Shown: positions 8,928 to 17,247, counted from the stretch's first letter. The stretch is 64,000 nucleotides of DNA from an uncultured Bacteroidales bacterium (GCA_902801325.1 CADCHQ010000019.1:27073-91072), one strand, 5' to 3'. Program-made: numbers and translations. Notes: generated by a model from the letters alone, not told the origin.

Positions 8928-10781
8928 TTATATCCCGAGCTTTTGGTTATACTCTTGCAGTGTCTTCAACTGGTCGACACGTACGTGGATGAAATTCTCA
9001 ATGCCTGCGGCCTTCAGATCCTCTGAGCAAGCGGGAGCACCAGCTACAACGAACATGGCGCGGCCGTCGAGGTACTTGAAAGCGGGGATAGCGTACTCGG
9101 CATACTCGTCGTCGCTCGAACAGATGACAACGATGTCGGCACCAGCAGCAAGGGCTGCATCGACACCCTCCTCAACAGTCTTGAAGCCCAGGTTGTCGAT
9201 AACCTGATAGCCTGCTGCAGCGAGGAAGTTGCACGAGAACTGAGCACGAGCCTGACGCATGGCCAGATTGCCGATGGTGAGCATAAAGGCCACGGGAACC
9301 TTTGCTGCCTTCTCAGTGGTCAGGCGCAGGGTCTCGAAATCGCTAGCCAGACGGCTGGTGTGCAGAGCAGGAACATCGGCATCGCCAGAGTGCTTGCATG
9401 TGCAATCACAAGCCAGAGGCTCTTTGCCTTCGCTCTTCTCAGTGAAGTTGGGGAACTGGTTGGTACCCAAGAGGAATTCCTTACGCTTGCCAACATTAGC
9501 ATGACGAGTCTTGTCAGTCTCATTCAGTGTGTTTTGGATGGTGCCAGCCTGAACTGCAGCCAGGAAACCACCTTCTTCCTCGACAGCGAGGAACAGCTTC
9601 CAGCCTTCCTTTGCAATAGCCGTTGTCAGTTCTTCTACGAAATAAGAACCACCGCTTACGTCCACAATCTTGTTGAAGTGGCACTCTTCCTTCAGCAGCA
9701 ACTGCTGGTTGCGAGCGATGCGCTCTGCAAAGTCTGTGGGCACTTCATAAGGAGTGTCAAACGGAGTAACAACCATTGAGTGGATACCTGCAAGGGCAGC
9801 ACTCATGGCCTCGGTCTGTGAACGCAGCATGTTCACGTAAGAGTCGAACACCGTCTGGTTGTAAGTCGTAGTAGAAGCATTGATGACCATCTTGCAAGCG
9901 CAGTCGCACTTAGGCTCATACTGCTTCACGATCTGTGCCCAAAGCATGCGTGCAGCACGGAACTTGGCAATCTCCATAAAGTAGTTGCCACCTACACCCA
10001 TGTAGAACTTAATCTTCTTTGCAGCCAAGTCAACGGGAACGCCAGCCTCTACCATCTCTTCGAGGTACTCCTTACCCCAAGCAAGGGCATAACCCAGTTC
10101 CTGATAAACGTAGGCACCCGAATTGCAAAGCAAATCGGAATGAACCATCACGCAACGCAGGTTGGGGAAGTCCTTCAGTTTCTCCACCAGCTTAGGCATG
10201 TCGGGCAGCAACATAGTGGTGTCCTTACCCTTCATGAGCATGCGCTCAATGGGGTCGAAACCAATGCCACCGACAATCTTCTCCTTGTCATAGCCTTTCT
10301 TCTCGTAGTATTCCACCACGATGTCGGCCAGTTCCAAGGCGTGACGCTGACAGGTGCGGAAGCTAACCTCCACACAGTCGCAATAGATGCCATCCAACAA
10401 GGTCTCGATGAACTCCTTGCTGACCTTCTCACCAGGGATGCGGAATCCCAGCGAGTCAACGCCGCGGTTCAGAATGTCCAGTGCCTTAGCATTGGCCTCC
10501 TTAGCATCATCGGCCTTGATGTTCTGACGAACATACCACTGGTTGTCGGCCTTTTTGTTACCTCTCACGAATGGGAACTCTCCAGGCAGAGCATTGACGA
10601 GGGGCAACTTGTCAACGTCCTCCTTTCTGTAGAAGGGTTCCATGGAGAAACCTTCATTGGTTCTCCACACCATCTTCTTCTGATAGTCGGCACCTTTGAG
10701 GTCAACCTCAATCTTATCACGCCATTCTTGACGTGAGGGCGCAGTAAAATCAGAGAAGAGTTTCTCTGTTTGTTTTGCCAT
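8928..10781 (-). CDS. mutA: Methylmalonyl-CoA mutase small subunit
   Basis: 617 aa from ATG 10781 (MAKQTEKLFSDF); the frame extends upstream, but that part overlaps the promoter and this ATG fits the family N-terminus. The mutase barrel is recognisable (SLGFRIPGEKVSKEFIETLL, GVGGNYFMEIAKFRAARMLW). The C-terminal domain resembles the cobalamin domain but lacks the DxHxxG motif, as expected for the non-catalytic subunit. Pairs with mutB downstream on the same transcript. A complete promoter lies at 10822-10853 within a dispersed repeat. Confidence 0.93.
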   Translation of the reverse strand: MAKQTEKLFSDFTAPSRQEWRDKIEVDLKGADYQKKMVWRTNEGFSMEPFYRKEDVDKLPLVNALPGEFPFVRGNKKADNQWYVRQNIKADDAKEANAKALDILNRGVDSLGFRIPGEKVSKEFIETLLDGIYCDCVEVSFRTCQRHALELADIVVEYYEKKGYDKEKIVGGIGFDPIERMLMKGKDTTMLLPDMPKLVEKLKDFPNLRCVMVHSDLLCNSGAYVYQELGYALAWGKEYLEEMVEAGVPVDLAAKKIKFYMGVGGNYFMEIAKFRAARMLWAQIVKQYEPKCDCACKMVINASTTTYNQTVFDSYVNMLRSQTEAMSAALAGIHSMVVTPFDTPYEVPTDFAERIARNQQLLLKEECHFNKIVDVSGGSYFVEELTTAIAKEGWKLFLAVEEEGGFLAAVQAGTIQNTLNETDKTRHANVGKRKEFLLGTNQFPNFTEKSEGKEPLACDCTCKHSGDADVPALHTSRLASDFETLRLTTEKAAKVPVAFMLTIGNLAMRQARAQFSCNFLAAAGYQVIDNLGFKTVEEGVDAALAAGADIVVICSSDDEYAEYAIPAFKYLDGRAMFVVAGAPACSEDLKAAGIENFIHVRVDQLKTLQEYNQKLGI

Positions 10782-10821
10782 GTCTCTATCTATATATATA
10801 AATAATGTGTGTAAAGTGCTA

Positions 10822-10853
10822 CAAAGATACAAATAAGCGAGGGAAATGCCAAA
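10822..10853 (-). promoter_or_regulatory. mutA promoter inside a dispersed repeat
   Basis: On the minus strand: TTTG (10850-10853), a 20-nt spacer, TATCTTTG (10822-10829). This fits the -33/-7 Bacteroidota promoter exactly. The spacer (about CATTTCCCTCGCTTATTTG) and the upstream DNA to about 10895 match the repeat upstream of tRNA-Gln and of the response regulator. Confidence 0.8.
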
Positions 10854-10974
10854 TTTATTTGAGCATTTTCGAGCAGGAGTATTTAAATACCAAAGGCAAG
10901 AGCAAGGGAAGTCCCCATTTTAGGAGAGTCAAAGACCATCATCTCAAATCATATAGGCGTGTATTGAGAGTTGA

Positions 10975-10992
10975 TGTAACATTATCGTAACG
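10975..10992 (+). promoter_or_regulatory. Predicted response-regulator site upstream of the Na/Pi cotransporter
   Basis: TGTAAC-ATTAT-CGTAACG: two hexamers at an 11-bp start-to-start spacing, the geometry of PhoB/OmpR direct repeats. It ends 8 nt before the -33 element at 11001. A near-identical site lies at 14455-14472 in the same position relative to its promoter. Confidence 0.65.
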
Positions 10993-11000
10993 CGTTTTGT

Positions 11001-11031
11001 TTTGCAAGAATACTGAATCTGCGTAACTTTG
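11001..11031 (+). promoter_or_regulatory. Promoter of the Na/Pi cotransporter gene
   Basis: TTTG (11001-11004), a 19-nt spacer and TAACTTTG (11024-11031), 39 nt before the start codon. Matches the Bacteroidota consensus. Confidence 0.8.
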
Positions 11032-11070
11032 CCAGCGAACTTAGAACTGTGAAACAAATAACTTATTATT

Positions 11071-12747
11071 ATGGAATACACAATTATTGCAAGCAAACTT
11101 TTAGGTGCACTTGGTCTGCTCATCTTTGGCATGAAAATGATGAGTGACGCCTTACAGAAAATGGCAGGACCACAGTTGAGACACATGTTAGGAAGAATGA
11201 CAGCAAACCGGCTGGCGGGGATGCTAACGGGAACTATGGTTACATGTGCTGTACAATCGTCATCGGCCACAACGGTGATGACAGTGTCATTCGTTTCTGC
11301 CGGACTGTTGACACTCGGACAAGCCATATCTGTCATCATGGGAGCAAACATCGGTACTACACTGACAGCATGGATTATGTCGCTGGGTTATAATGTTGAC
11401 CTAAGCAACATCATTTTTCCTGCTTTCATGCTTGGTATCATACTTATATATAGGAAACGGCAACGTTACGTAGGTGACTTCCTCTTTGGCATTGCGTTCA
11501 TGTTCTGGTCATTGATCATGCTCAGTGCGGCAGGCAAGGAACTGGATTTGGAGCACAATGAAGCCGTAGTAGCATTCTTTGCCTCGTTTGACACGTCGAG
11601 CCACCTTACCATTCTCGCTTTTTTGGCCATCGGCACTGTGATAACCTGCATCGTTCAATCGTCAGCTGCAGTTATGGCCATCACCATCCTGCTCTGCTCC
11701 ACAGGAGTATTGCCCATCCACCTCGGCATAGCCCTCGTTATGGGTGAAAACATCGGTACGACGGCCACTGCCAATCTTGCGGCAATGGGTTCTGGATTGG
11801 AGGCACGACGAGCAGCCTTAGCTCACCTCATGTTCAACGTGTTTGGCGTGTTTTGGGTACTCTGCGTGTTCTATCCTTTTGTCAATGGTGTTTGCTATTT
11901 GGCAGGTTATGACCCTTCGGTTTCCGGACAAACCACTCGCCTACCCGTGGTGCTTGCCATGTTCCATACTTGCTTCAACGTCACAAACACGCTATTGCTC
12001 ATAGGTTTCATTCCACAATTTGAACGTGTAGTGCGTTGGTTGCTACCACAAAAGACCGAAACCGCCGGTGATGGACAAAACCTGAAATACATACAGGCAG
12101 GCCCGATGGCGACCCCAGAAATTGCTGTCTTTGAGGCAGAAAAGGAAACAACTCTCTTTGCAGAACGCATGCACGCAATGTTCGCGATGGTCACTCAACT
12201 GATGGACGACACTCATGCCGATTCCTTTGACGAAAAATATGCGGCCATAGAGCGTGAGGAAGATATTTCCGACAAGACGGAACAAGCCATAGCCGACTAT
12301 CTGGCACAACTTTCGAATGACCACCTAAGCGACACAACAAAGCAGAAGATAAGGCAGATGCTGCGTGAGGTGAGTGAATTGGAAAGCATAGGTGATGCTT
12401 GCTATAAAATAGGCCGTACATTAGCCCGTCATCGTGAACTCAGTCTCGCCTTCGTCGCTTCACAAAGTGACAACCTTCACATGATGAGAGACCTCACCAA
12501 CAATGCCCTACAACAGATGTGCAAAGTGATGCACGGCCATCGTTCTGAGCACAATATCAATGAGACCTATCGCATTGAGAACGAGGTAAACTTGCTTCGC
12601 AATCGGTTGAAGGAGGAAAACATTCAGGCCATTAACAACCATGAATACAGTTATGCCCTTGGCACACTCTATTTCGACATTATCAGCGAGATGGAAAAAC
12701 TTTGTGACTACATTGTCAATGTCGTAGAAGCAAGATTTGGAAAATAA
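11071..12747 (+). CDS. Na/Pi cotransporter family protein with PhoU-like C-terminal domain
   Basis: 558 aa. Two inverted transport repeats carry the family motifs: QSSSATT and GANIGTT in the first (about residues 60-95), QSSAA and GENIGTT in the second (about 195-230). Eight or so membrane segments lie in the first 330 residues. The rest is helical and PhoU-like (about 355-555). Imports phosphate with sodium at the inner membrane. Divergent from mutA, and followed by an OmpR/PhoB-type two-component pair whose predicted site lies in this gene's promoter. Confidence 0.9.
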   Translation: MEYTIIASKLLGALGLLIFGMKMMSDALQKMAGPQLRHMLGRMTANRLAGMLTGTMVTCAVQSSSATTVMTVSFVSAGLLTLGQAISVIMGANIGTTLTAWIMSLGYNVDLSNIIFPAFMLGIILIYRKRQRYVGDFLFGIAFMFWSLIMLSAAGKELDLEHNEAVVAFFASFDTSSHLTILAFLAIGTVITCIVQSSAAVMAITILLCSTGVLPIHLGIALVMGENIGTTATANLAAMGSGLEARRAALAHLMFNVFGVFWVLCVFYPFVNGVCYLAGYDPSVSGQTTRLPVVLAMFHTCFNVTNTLLLIGFIPQFERVVRWLLPQKTETAGDGQNLKYIQAGPMATPEIAVFEAEKETTLFAERMHAMFAMVTQLMDDTHADSFDEKYAAIEREEDISDKTEQAIADYLAQLSNDHLSDTTKQKIRQMLREVSELESIGDACYKIGRTLARHRELSLAFVASQSDNLHMMRDLTNNALQQMCKVMHGHRSEHNINETYRIENEVNLLRNRLKEENIQAINNHEYSYALGTLYFDIISEMEKLCDYIVNVVEARFGK

Positions 12748-12763
12748 TTCGTACCTTTGACCT

Positions 12764-12833
12764 TCGTCTTAGGTACTCACGTTCGGAAAAATGCATACAA
12801 GTTTGCGTTTTCGCTCACTTAATCGTACCTTTG
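12764..12833 (+). promoter_or_regulatory. Repeat-borne promoter of the response regulator
   Basis: TTTG (12802-12805), a 20-nt spacer, TACCTTTG (12826-12833). The DNA from 12764 (CCTTCGTCTTAGGTACT) through the spacer (CGTTTTCGCTCACTTAATCG) is a diverged copy of the repeat at 16080-16179. The -7 box ends only 8 nt before the ATG at 12842, so the message would be nearly leaderless if this promoter is used. Confidence 0.7.
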
Positions 12834-12841
12834 ACCCTGAA

Positions 12842-13531
12842 ATGAAGAAGAAACGAATTCTAGTCGTTGATGACGAGCAAGACTTGTGCGAGATCCTGCG
12901 CGTCAACCTTATGGCAGAGGACTATGAGGCAGAGGTTGCCTATTCGGCTACGGAGGCCTTACGGAAGGATGTCGGAGGATTCGACTTGCTAGTGCTCGAC
13001 GTGATGATGCCAGGCATGTCTGGGTTCGAGATGACCAGACAAATACGCACGTCAGGCATTGACATCCCCATCATTTTCCTGACGGCAAGGGACGCCGAAG
13101 AGGACAAGTTGGAAGGTTTTGAACTAGGTGCAGACGATTATATCTCGAAGCCCTTCTCCGTGCGCGAACTGATGGCAAGGATACGTGCCGTGCTAGCAAG
13201 AACAGCAACAAATGATAAGGAAACAACCAGTCCATTGATTTTTGAAGGACTGACGATAGACCTCTCTCAGAGGAAAGTAATGGCCGATGGCGAAATCCTT
13301 AACCTAACAAAGACGGAACTAGAACTGCTTCGCTTACTACTAAGCCACAAAGGGCAGGTGTTCTCGCGCCAGCAGTTGCTCAGCGAGGTCTGGCCAAGCG
13401 ATGTGATTGTTACCAACCGCACAGTAGACGTCAACATCACACGACTGCGTAAGAAATTGGGACACTATGGTCAACACATCGCAACGAGGCAAGGCTATGG
13501 TTACCTGTTTGATACGGAGGGCAAAATATGA
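12842..13531 (+). CDS. OmpR/PhoB-family response regulator
   Basis: 229 aa from ATG 12842 (MKKKRILVVDDEQD). An upstream in-frame ATG at 12791 is rejected because the promoter lies between the two. Receiver domain about 1-115: acidic pair DDE, phospho-acceptor Asp in LLVLDVMMPGMSG, Lys in YISKPFS. Winged-helix DNA-binding domain about 130-228 (VTNRTVDVNITRLRKKLG). Overlaps the kinase gene by 4 nt (ATGA). The flanking Na/Pi transporter and PepSY genes both carry a matching 11-bp-period direct repeat, its likely target. Confidence 0.93.
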   Translation: MKKKRILVVDDEQDLCEILRVNLMAEDYEAEVAYSATEALRKDVGGFDLLVLDVMMPGMSGFEMTRQIRTSGIDIPIIFLTARDAEEDKLEGFELGADDYISKPFSVRELMARIRAVLARTATNDKETTSPLIFEGLTIDLSQRKVMADGEILNLTKTELELLRLLLSHKGQVFSRQQLLSEVWPSDVIVTNRTVDVNITRLRKKLGHYGQHIATRQGYGYLFDTEGKI

Positions 13532-14442
13532 AGAAACTGACAGAGGGAGGAAAAATGTTTCTCAGCGTGATGACAATATTTGTTGTCTATGCTGTAGTAT
13601 TCATTTTGTTCGAGGACTATGATCGCAAAAGATTAGAACCATTCGACGAAGTCAGCGACTGGCACTTATTGCTCTTCTCCGTAGTGGTGATGGGCGGCCT
13701 TGGTATATTGCTCTACCGCTATGCCCATCGAATGGATGAGCGCATCAGTCGCGAACAGGCCACGAAAGAGAACCAAATGCGTCGCGAATTGACACAAAAC
13801 ATTGCCCACGAACTGAAAACCCCCGTAGCCAGCATCCTCGGTTATGCCGAGACCATACTCCACACCCCAGGCATAAACAACGAACAATGCCGACAGTTTA
13901 CCGAACGCACCCTCACACAGGCCCAACGACTCACTTCCCTCTTGCAAGACATCTCCATACTGAACCGTATGGACTATGCTGGCGAAATGATTACAACAGG
14001 ACGTGTGGATGTATCAGCCCTTGTTGCTGATATTGTTGAGGAGACCCATATCGCTTTCCAAAATCGTAAGATGAAGTTCAACAACCTTCTACCACAGGAC
14101 ATCATCGTCAACGGCAACGAACAACTTATCTATAGCATCTTCCGCAATCTCACGGACAACGCCATTGCATACGCTGGTGAAGCCACGACCGTAGAGATAT
14201 CCGCCACTGAATCCGAGACTCACTGGCATTTTACCTTTGCTGACAATGGAATAGGCATTCCGACCGAACACCTCACTCGCATCTTCGAGCGTTTTTACCG
14301 TGTAGACAAGAGCCGAAGCCGACAATTGGGAGGCACAGGTCTTGGTCTTGCCATTGTCAAGAACGCCATCTTGCAAAATGGCGGAAACATCTCCGTACGT
14401 TCAGATTCCGGTACAATATTCGACTTCACACTCAAAAAGTGA
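13528..14442 (+). CDS. Sensor histidine kinase
   Basis: 304 aa. Two membrane segments near the N-terminus (about 12-30 and 46-65) enclose a short, acidic periplasmic loop, so little sensor domain is present. H box: NIAHELKTPVASILGYAE, with the phosphorylated His near residue 94. ATPase: N box NLTDNAIAYA, G1 DNGIGI, F box IFERFYRVD, G2 GGTGLGLAIVKN. PhoR/ResE-like layout. Partner of the preceding regulator. The tiny loop suggests sensing within the membrane or through a partner protein; the adjacent PepSY-like lipoprotein is a candidate (inference). Confidence 0.92.
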   Translation: MKKLTEGGKMFLSVMTIFVVYAVVFILFEDYDRKRLEPFDEVSDWHLLLFSVVVMGGLGILLYRYAHRMDERISREQATKENQMRRELTQNIAHELKTPVASILGYAETILHTPGINNEQCRQFTERTLTQAQRLTSLLQDISILNRMDYAGEMITTGRVDVSALVADIVEETHIAFQNRKMKFNNLLPQDIIVNGNEQLIYSIFRNLTDNAIAYAGEATTVEISATESETHWHFTFADNGIGIPTEHLTRIFERFYRVDKSRSRQLGGTGLGLAIVKNAILQNGGNISVRSDSGTIFDFTLKK

Positions 14443-14454
14443 CACAAGCGAAAA

Positions 14455-14472
14455 TGTAACCAAATTGTAACG
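14455..14472 (+). promoter_or_regulatory. Predicted response-regulator site upstream of the PepSY-like gene
   Basis: TGTAAC-CAAAT-TGTAACG, two hexamers at 11-bp spacing, ending 7 nt before the -33 TTTG at 14480. Matches the site at 10975-10992 in both hexamers, the following G and the position. Confidence 0.65.
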
Positions 14473-14479
14473 TCTTTTA

Positions 14480-14511
14480 TTTGTTTAATCAGTCCAAAGT
14501 CGCCATTTTTG
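14480..14511 (+). promoter_or_regulatory. Promoter of the PepSY-like gene
   Basis: TTTG (14480-14483), a 20-nt spacer and CATTTTTG (14504-14511). The -7 box departs from TAnnTTTG at its first base, which would suit an activator-dependent promoter. Confidence 0.6.
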
Positions 14512-14568
14512 CATTGGATTAATTATTTTTAGTACGATAGTACTTTTTATAACTAAATAAAAATAGCG

Positions 14569-15009
14569 ATGAAACTAAAGAATCTGTTCCTCTGCCTGGC
14601 GATGGCGGCAATGGCCATGTTCAATGTAAGTTGTGACGACGACGTTAACTCGTCCGATGTTCCTGCGGCTGTTATGGCGACCTTCCAAAAGATGTTCCCC
14701 AACACCACTGCCCAATGGGAAAAAGAGAAGCACGGACAATTAAAGGCTGATTTCAATTTCGACTATCACGAAATGGAGGTCTGGTTCCAGAACGATGGTA
14801 CATGGGTAAGAACCAAAAAGGATATTTCAGCCAGTGAACTGCCACAGAAAGTGCTCGACTATCTGGACGCAAACTACAAAGGTGTGGAAATCGATGATAT
14901 GGATTGGGTGGAAAGTCCCACGGAGAAGTACTATTTCGTGGAATTAGATAGAGAAAACAGAAAAGACATATACCTGAAGTTCAGCGAAGCGGGTGAACTA
15001 ATAGACTAG
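14569..15009 (+). CDS. PepSY-like (DUF2874-type) periplasmic lipoprotein
   Basis: 146 aa. Lipoprotein signal with lipobox Cys in NVSCDDD (about residue 22). The mature part carries two PepSY-like repeats typical of this family (VMATFQKMFPNTTAQWEKEK; VLDYLDANYKGVEIDDMDWV). Such proteins often accompany two-component systems and may modulate a sensor, though the biochemical role is unproven. Directly follows the kinase gene but has its own promoter with the operator-like repeat. The CDP-alcohol phosphatidyltransferase gene follows 5 nt later. Confidence 0.85.
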   Translation: MKLKNLFLCLAMAAMAMFNVSCDDDVNSSDVPAAVMATFQKMFPNTTAQWEKEKHGQLKADFNFDYHEMEVWFQNDGTWVRTKKDISASELPQKVLDYLDANYKGVEIDDMDWVESPTEKYYFVELDRENRKDIYLKFSEAGELID

Positions 15010-15014
15010 TAATT

Positions 15015-15740
15015 ATGGAAAATGTAAAAACGGAGAAGTCGGCAAGAATTCAAACCTCATTGCTGAATCCGTATGAGAAAGTGGTCCTACATGCTTTGGC
15101 ACGCAGAATGCCACGTAATGTCACCAGCGACCAACTAACAGCCTTTGGTACTTTTGGAGCAATACTTGTCCTTGTGGGTTATGCTTTGACAACATATAAC
15201 CCCGCTTGGCTATGGTTGGCCAACGCTGGCTTTCTTATCAATTGGTTTGGCGACTCGTTGGACGGTACTCTGGCACGCTATCGCAACCAGCAACGGCCTC
15301 TCTACGGTTTTTTCATCGATCACAACCTCGACTGCGTTTGTGCATTCCTCATGGTACTGGGAGCTGGATTGTCGGCATATATGAGTCTGTCAGCAGCCTT
15401 GCTCATTATCGTTCCTTATTTAATGCTCGATGTGTTTGTGATGATAAATGCCCATCTCAAGAACGAGTTCCAGTTAACCTTTGCCAAACTGGGACCAACA
15501 GAACTGCGACTCATTATTATTCTGGTAAACGCCTGTTTCTTCTTCTTCCCTTCCCTGCAAACATGGTCGTACACATTCTCTATGTTTGGGCATAACCACA
15601 CACTACTTGCGCTCGATTTTGCAGCCCTTTTCATTAGTCTCAACCTCTTTGTTATTTACTTCCATAGCCTTTGGCAAGACACACACTATTACACACACAT
15701 CGATCCACTGCATAAATCAACTCCAACCCACTCAGAATAA
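15015..15740 (+). CDS. CDP-alcohol phosphatidyltransferase family membrane protein
   Basis: 241 aa with about six membrane segments. The catalytic signature DG-x2-AR-x(8-9)-G-x3-D-x3-D is intact (DSLDGTLARYRNQ, then GFFIDHNLD, about residues 77-100). The enzyme transfers a phospho-alcohol from a CDP-activated donor to an acceptor; the substrate cannot be told from sequence. Cotranscribed with the PepSY-like gene, so phospholipid-head-group synthesis may be tied to the phosphate-type regulator (inference). Confidence 0.88.
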   Translation: MENVKTEKSARIQTSLLNPYEKVVLHALARRMPRNVTSDQLTAFGTFGAILVLVGYALTTYNPAWLWLANAGFLINWFGDSLDGTLARYRNQQRPLYGFFIDHNLDCVCAFLMVLGAGLSAYMSLSAALLIIVPYLMLDVFVMINAHLKNEFQLTFAKLGPTELRLIIILVNACFFFFPSLQTWSYTFSMFGHNHTLLALDFAALFISLNLFVIYFHSLWQDTHYYTHIDPLHKSTPTHSE

Positions 15741-15791
15741 AAAAGTATCCAACGTAATTCTATCTTTTTACCATACAAACACTTAATCAAA

Positions 15792-15830
15792 GGCAACAAT
15801 ACGGTAGTGAGCGACTACAATATTGTTGCC
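15792..15830 (+). terminator. Hairpin after the CDP-alcohol phosphatidyltransferase gene
   Basis: GGCAACAATA / TATTGTTGCC, a 10-bp perfect stem with a 19-nt loop, followed by TATCTTATTGTTTT. Lies 52 nt after the stop codon. Confidence 0.6.
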
Positions 15831-15850
15831 TATCTTATTGTTTTAGGTAC

Positions 15851-15940
15851 TTTCGCTCGATTTGCACTAACCTTAACCTTCGGTTTTAGGTACTTTCGCT
15901 CGAAAATATCCAAATAAATTTGGTATTTTGCTCGCTTATT
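15851..15940 (+). repeat. Promoter-type dispersed repeat, copy 1 (degenerate -7)
   Basis: About 90 bp, identical but for about one base to 16080-16169. It includes CCTTAACCTTCGGTTTTAGG and AAATAAATTTGGTATTTTGC. The following -7 position reads TTTCTTTG rather than TAnnTTTG, so this copy is probably inactive. A third, partial version occupies about 16050-16090. No gene is called in 15831-16220. Confidence 0.8.
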
Positions 15941-16079
15941 TCGTTTCTTTGAGTCTTTTCAAGCCTCGAAGATAGGCTTCATTTGACTTCGTCTTCCTCA
16001 GTCGCGACTCGGCCAAAAAAACAAGTTTTATGGCTCTCGCTGCTACTTTGGTTCGGAAAAATTCAAATAAAATTTGGTT

Positions 16080-16169
16080 TTTCGCTCGATTTGTACTAAC
16101 CTTAACCTTCGGTTTTAGGTACTTTCGCTCGAAAATATCCAAATAAATTTGGTATTTTGCTCGCTTATT
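16080..16169 (+). repeat. Promoter-type dispersed repeat, copy 2
   Basis: Direct repeat of 15851-15940. Unlike copy 1, it runs into an intact TACCTTTG at 16172, so the repeat plus the next ten bases make a complete promoter for the tRNA. Diverged relatives lie upstream of mutA (minus strand) and of the response regulator. Confidence 0.8.
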
Positions 16170-16179
16170 CGTACCTTTG
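16148..16179 (+). promoter_or_regulatory. Promoter of tRNA-Gln
   Basis: TTTG (16148-16151), a 20-nt spacer, TACCTTTG (16172-16179), 41 nt before the tRNA. Confidence 0.8.
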
Positions 16180-16220
16180 CACCCGCAAACCTCGCTGCGG
16201 GTTATAGGCAGCTGCCGGAT

Positions 16221-16294
16221 TGGGCTATGGTGTAATGGTAGCACAAGACATTTTGGTCGTCTTAGTTCTGGTTCGAAACCGGATAGCCCAACCA
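16221..16294 (+). tRNA. tRNA-Gln (anticodon TTG)
   Basis: Acceptor stem TGGGCTA / TAGCCCA is perfect. The D arm is GGTGTAATGGTAGCAC, the anticodon loop TTTTGGT gives TTG, and the T arm is TCTGG-TTCGAAA-CCGGA with one G-T wobble. CCA is encoded (16292-16294). The last pair of the anticodon stem is an A-C mismatch next to the loop. A strong terminator follows. Confidence 0.92.
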
Positions 16295-16304
16295 TTTTGA
16301 AAAT

Positions 16305-16343
16305 AAAAACGTGAATAGCCTACGGGATATTCACGTTTTTTTT
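16305..16343 (+). terminator. Rho-independent terminator of tRNA-Gln
   Basis: ACGTGAATA / TATTCACGT stem with a 10-nt loop, extended by A/T pairs and followed by eight T residues. Confidence 0.9.
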
Positions 16344-16395
16344 ATATATTTGCATGCACATTAACTATAACCAATAAACTTTAAAACCTTTTATT

Positions 16396-17196
16396 ATGGC
16401 AAATCCATTTTCACTTGAAGGCAAAAACGCTTGGATTACAGGCGCTTCTTATGGTATCGGGTTCAATATCGCAAAGGCATTCGTTGGGGCAGGTATCAAA
16501 ACTATCATCTTCAATGACATCAACGAGGCTGCTCTCGAACGCGGCTTGGCCAACTACAAGGAGGCAGGCATCGAGAACGTGAAGGGTTACGTATGCGACG
16601 TGACAGACGAAAACGCTGTAAAGGCTCTCGTAGAGAAGATTCACAAGGAAGTAGGTCAGATTGACATTCTCGTTAACAATGCCGGCATCATCAAGCGCAT
16701 CCCCATGCACGAGATGAAGCGTCAGGAGTTCCAGCAGGTTATCGATGTAGACCTTGTTGCTCCTTACATCGTCAGCGCAGCCGTGCTGCCCGAGATGATG
16801 GAGCGCCGCGAGGGTAAGATCATCAACATTTGCTCAATGATGAGTGAACTGGGTCGCGAGACCGTTAGTGCCTATGCTGCTGCCAAGGGTGGCCTGAAGA
16901 TGCTCACTCGCAACATCTGCTCGGAGTATGGCGGATACAACATCCAGTGCAACGGCATTGGTCCGGGTTATATTGCAACACCTCAAACTGCTCCTCTGCG
17001 CGAGATTCAGCCCGATGGCAGTCGTCATCCCTTCGACAAGTTTATCTGTGCCAAGACTCCCGCTGGCCGTTGGCTCGATCCTAGTGAACTGGGTGGTCCC
17101 GCAGTGTTCCTTGCCTCTCACGCTTCTGACGCCGTGAATGGTCACATCCTCTACGTTGATGGCGGTATCCTTGCTTATATCGGCAAGCAACCTTAA
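16396..17196 (+). CDS. SDR-family dehydrogenase, gluconate 5-dehydrogenase-like
   Basis: 266 aa. Classical short-chain dehydrogenase: NAD(P) site ITGASYGIGF (about 14-23), NNAG, catalytic Ser region ICSMMSE and YAAAK (Tyr/Lys, about 158-162), and a C-terminal VDGG. The sequence is closest in style to gluconate 5-dehydrogenase / 2-dehydro-3-deoxygluconate 5-dehydrogenase (IdnO/KduD) of Bacteroidales, which reduce 5-keto sugar acids. Monocistronic, between the tRNA terminator and a 22-bp repeat array. Exact substrate uncertain. Confidence 0.85.
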   Translation: MANPFSLEGKNAWITGASYGIGFNIAKAFVGAGIKTIIFNDINEAALERGLANYKEAGIENVKGYVCDVTDENAVKALVEKIHKEVGQIDILVNNAGIIKRIPMHEMKRQEFQQVIDVDLVAPYIVSAAVLPEMMERREGKIINICSMMSELGRETVSAYAAAKGGLKMLTRNICSEYGGYNIQCNGIGPGYIATPQTAPLREIQPDGSRHPFDKFICAKTPAGRWLDPSELGGPAVFLASHASDAVNGHILYVDGGILAYIGKQP

Positions 17197-17247
17197 TTGG
17201 ATGAAGGATTAAGGATTAGGGATTAAGGATTAGGAAAGCTTTCGGAA

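Noticed and set aside
10805..10990. Small frame reading NKRGKCQIYLSIFEQEYL, and a similar one (KRAKYQIYLDIFERKYL) on the minus strand at 15936-16295
   Set aside because: The similarity reflects translation of the promoter-bearing repeat; the first lies over the mutA promoter and the second over tRNA-Gln and its promoter, so neither is a credible gene.
12791..12841. Upstream start for the response regulator
   Set aside because: The added residues overlap a complete promoter, and the receiver domain begins right after ATG 12842.
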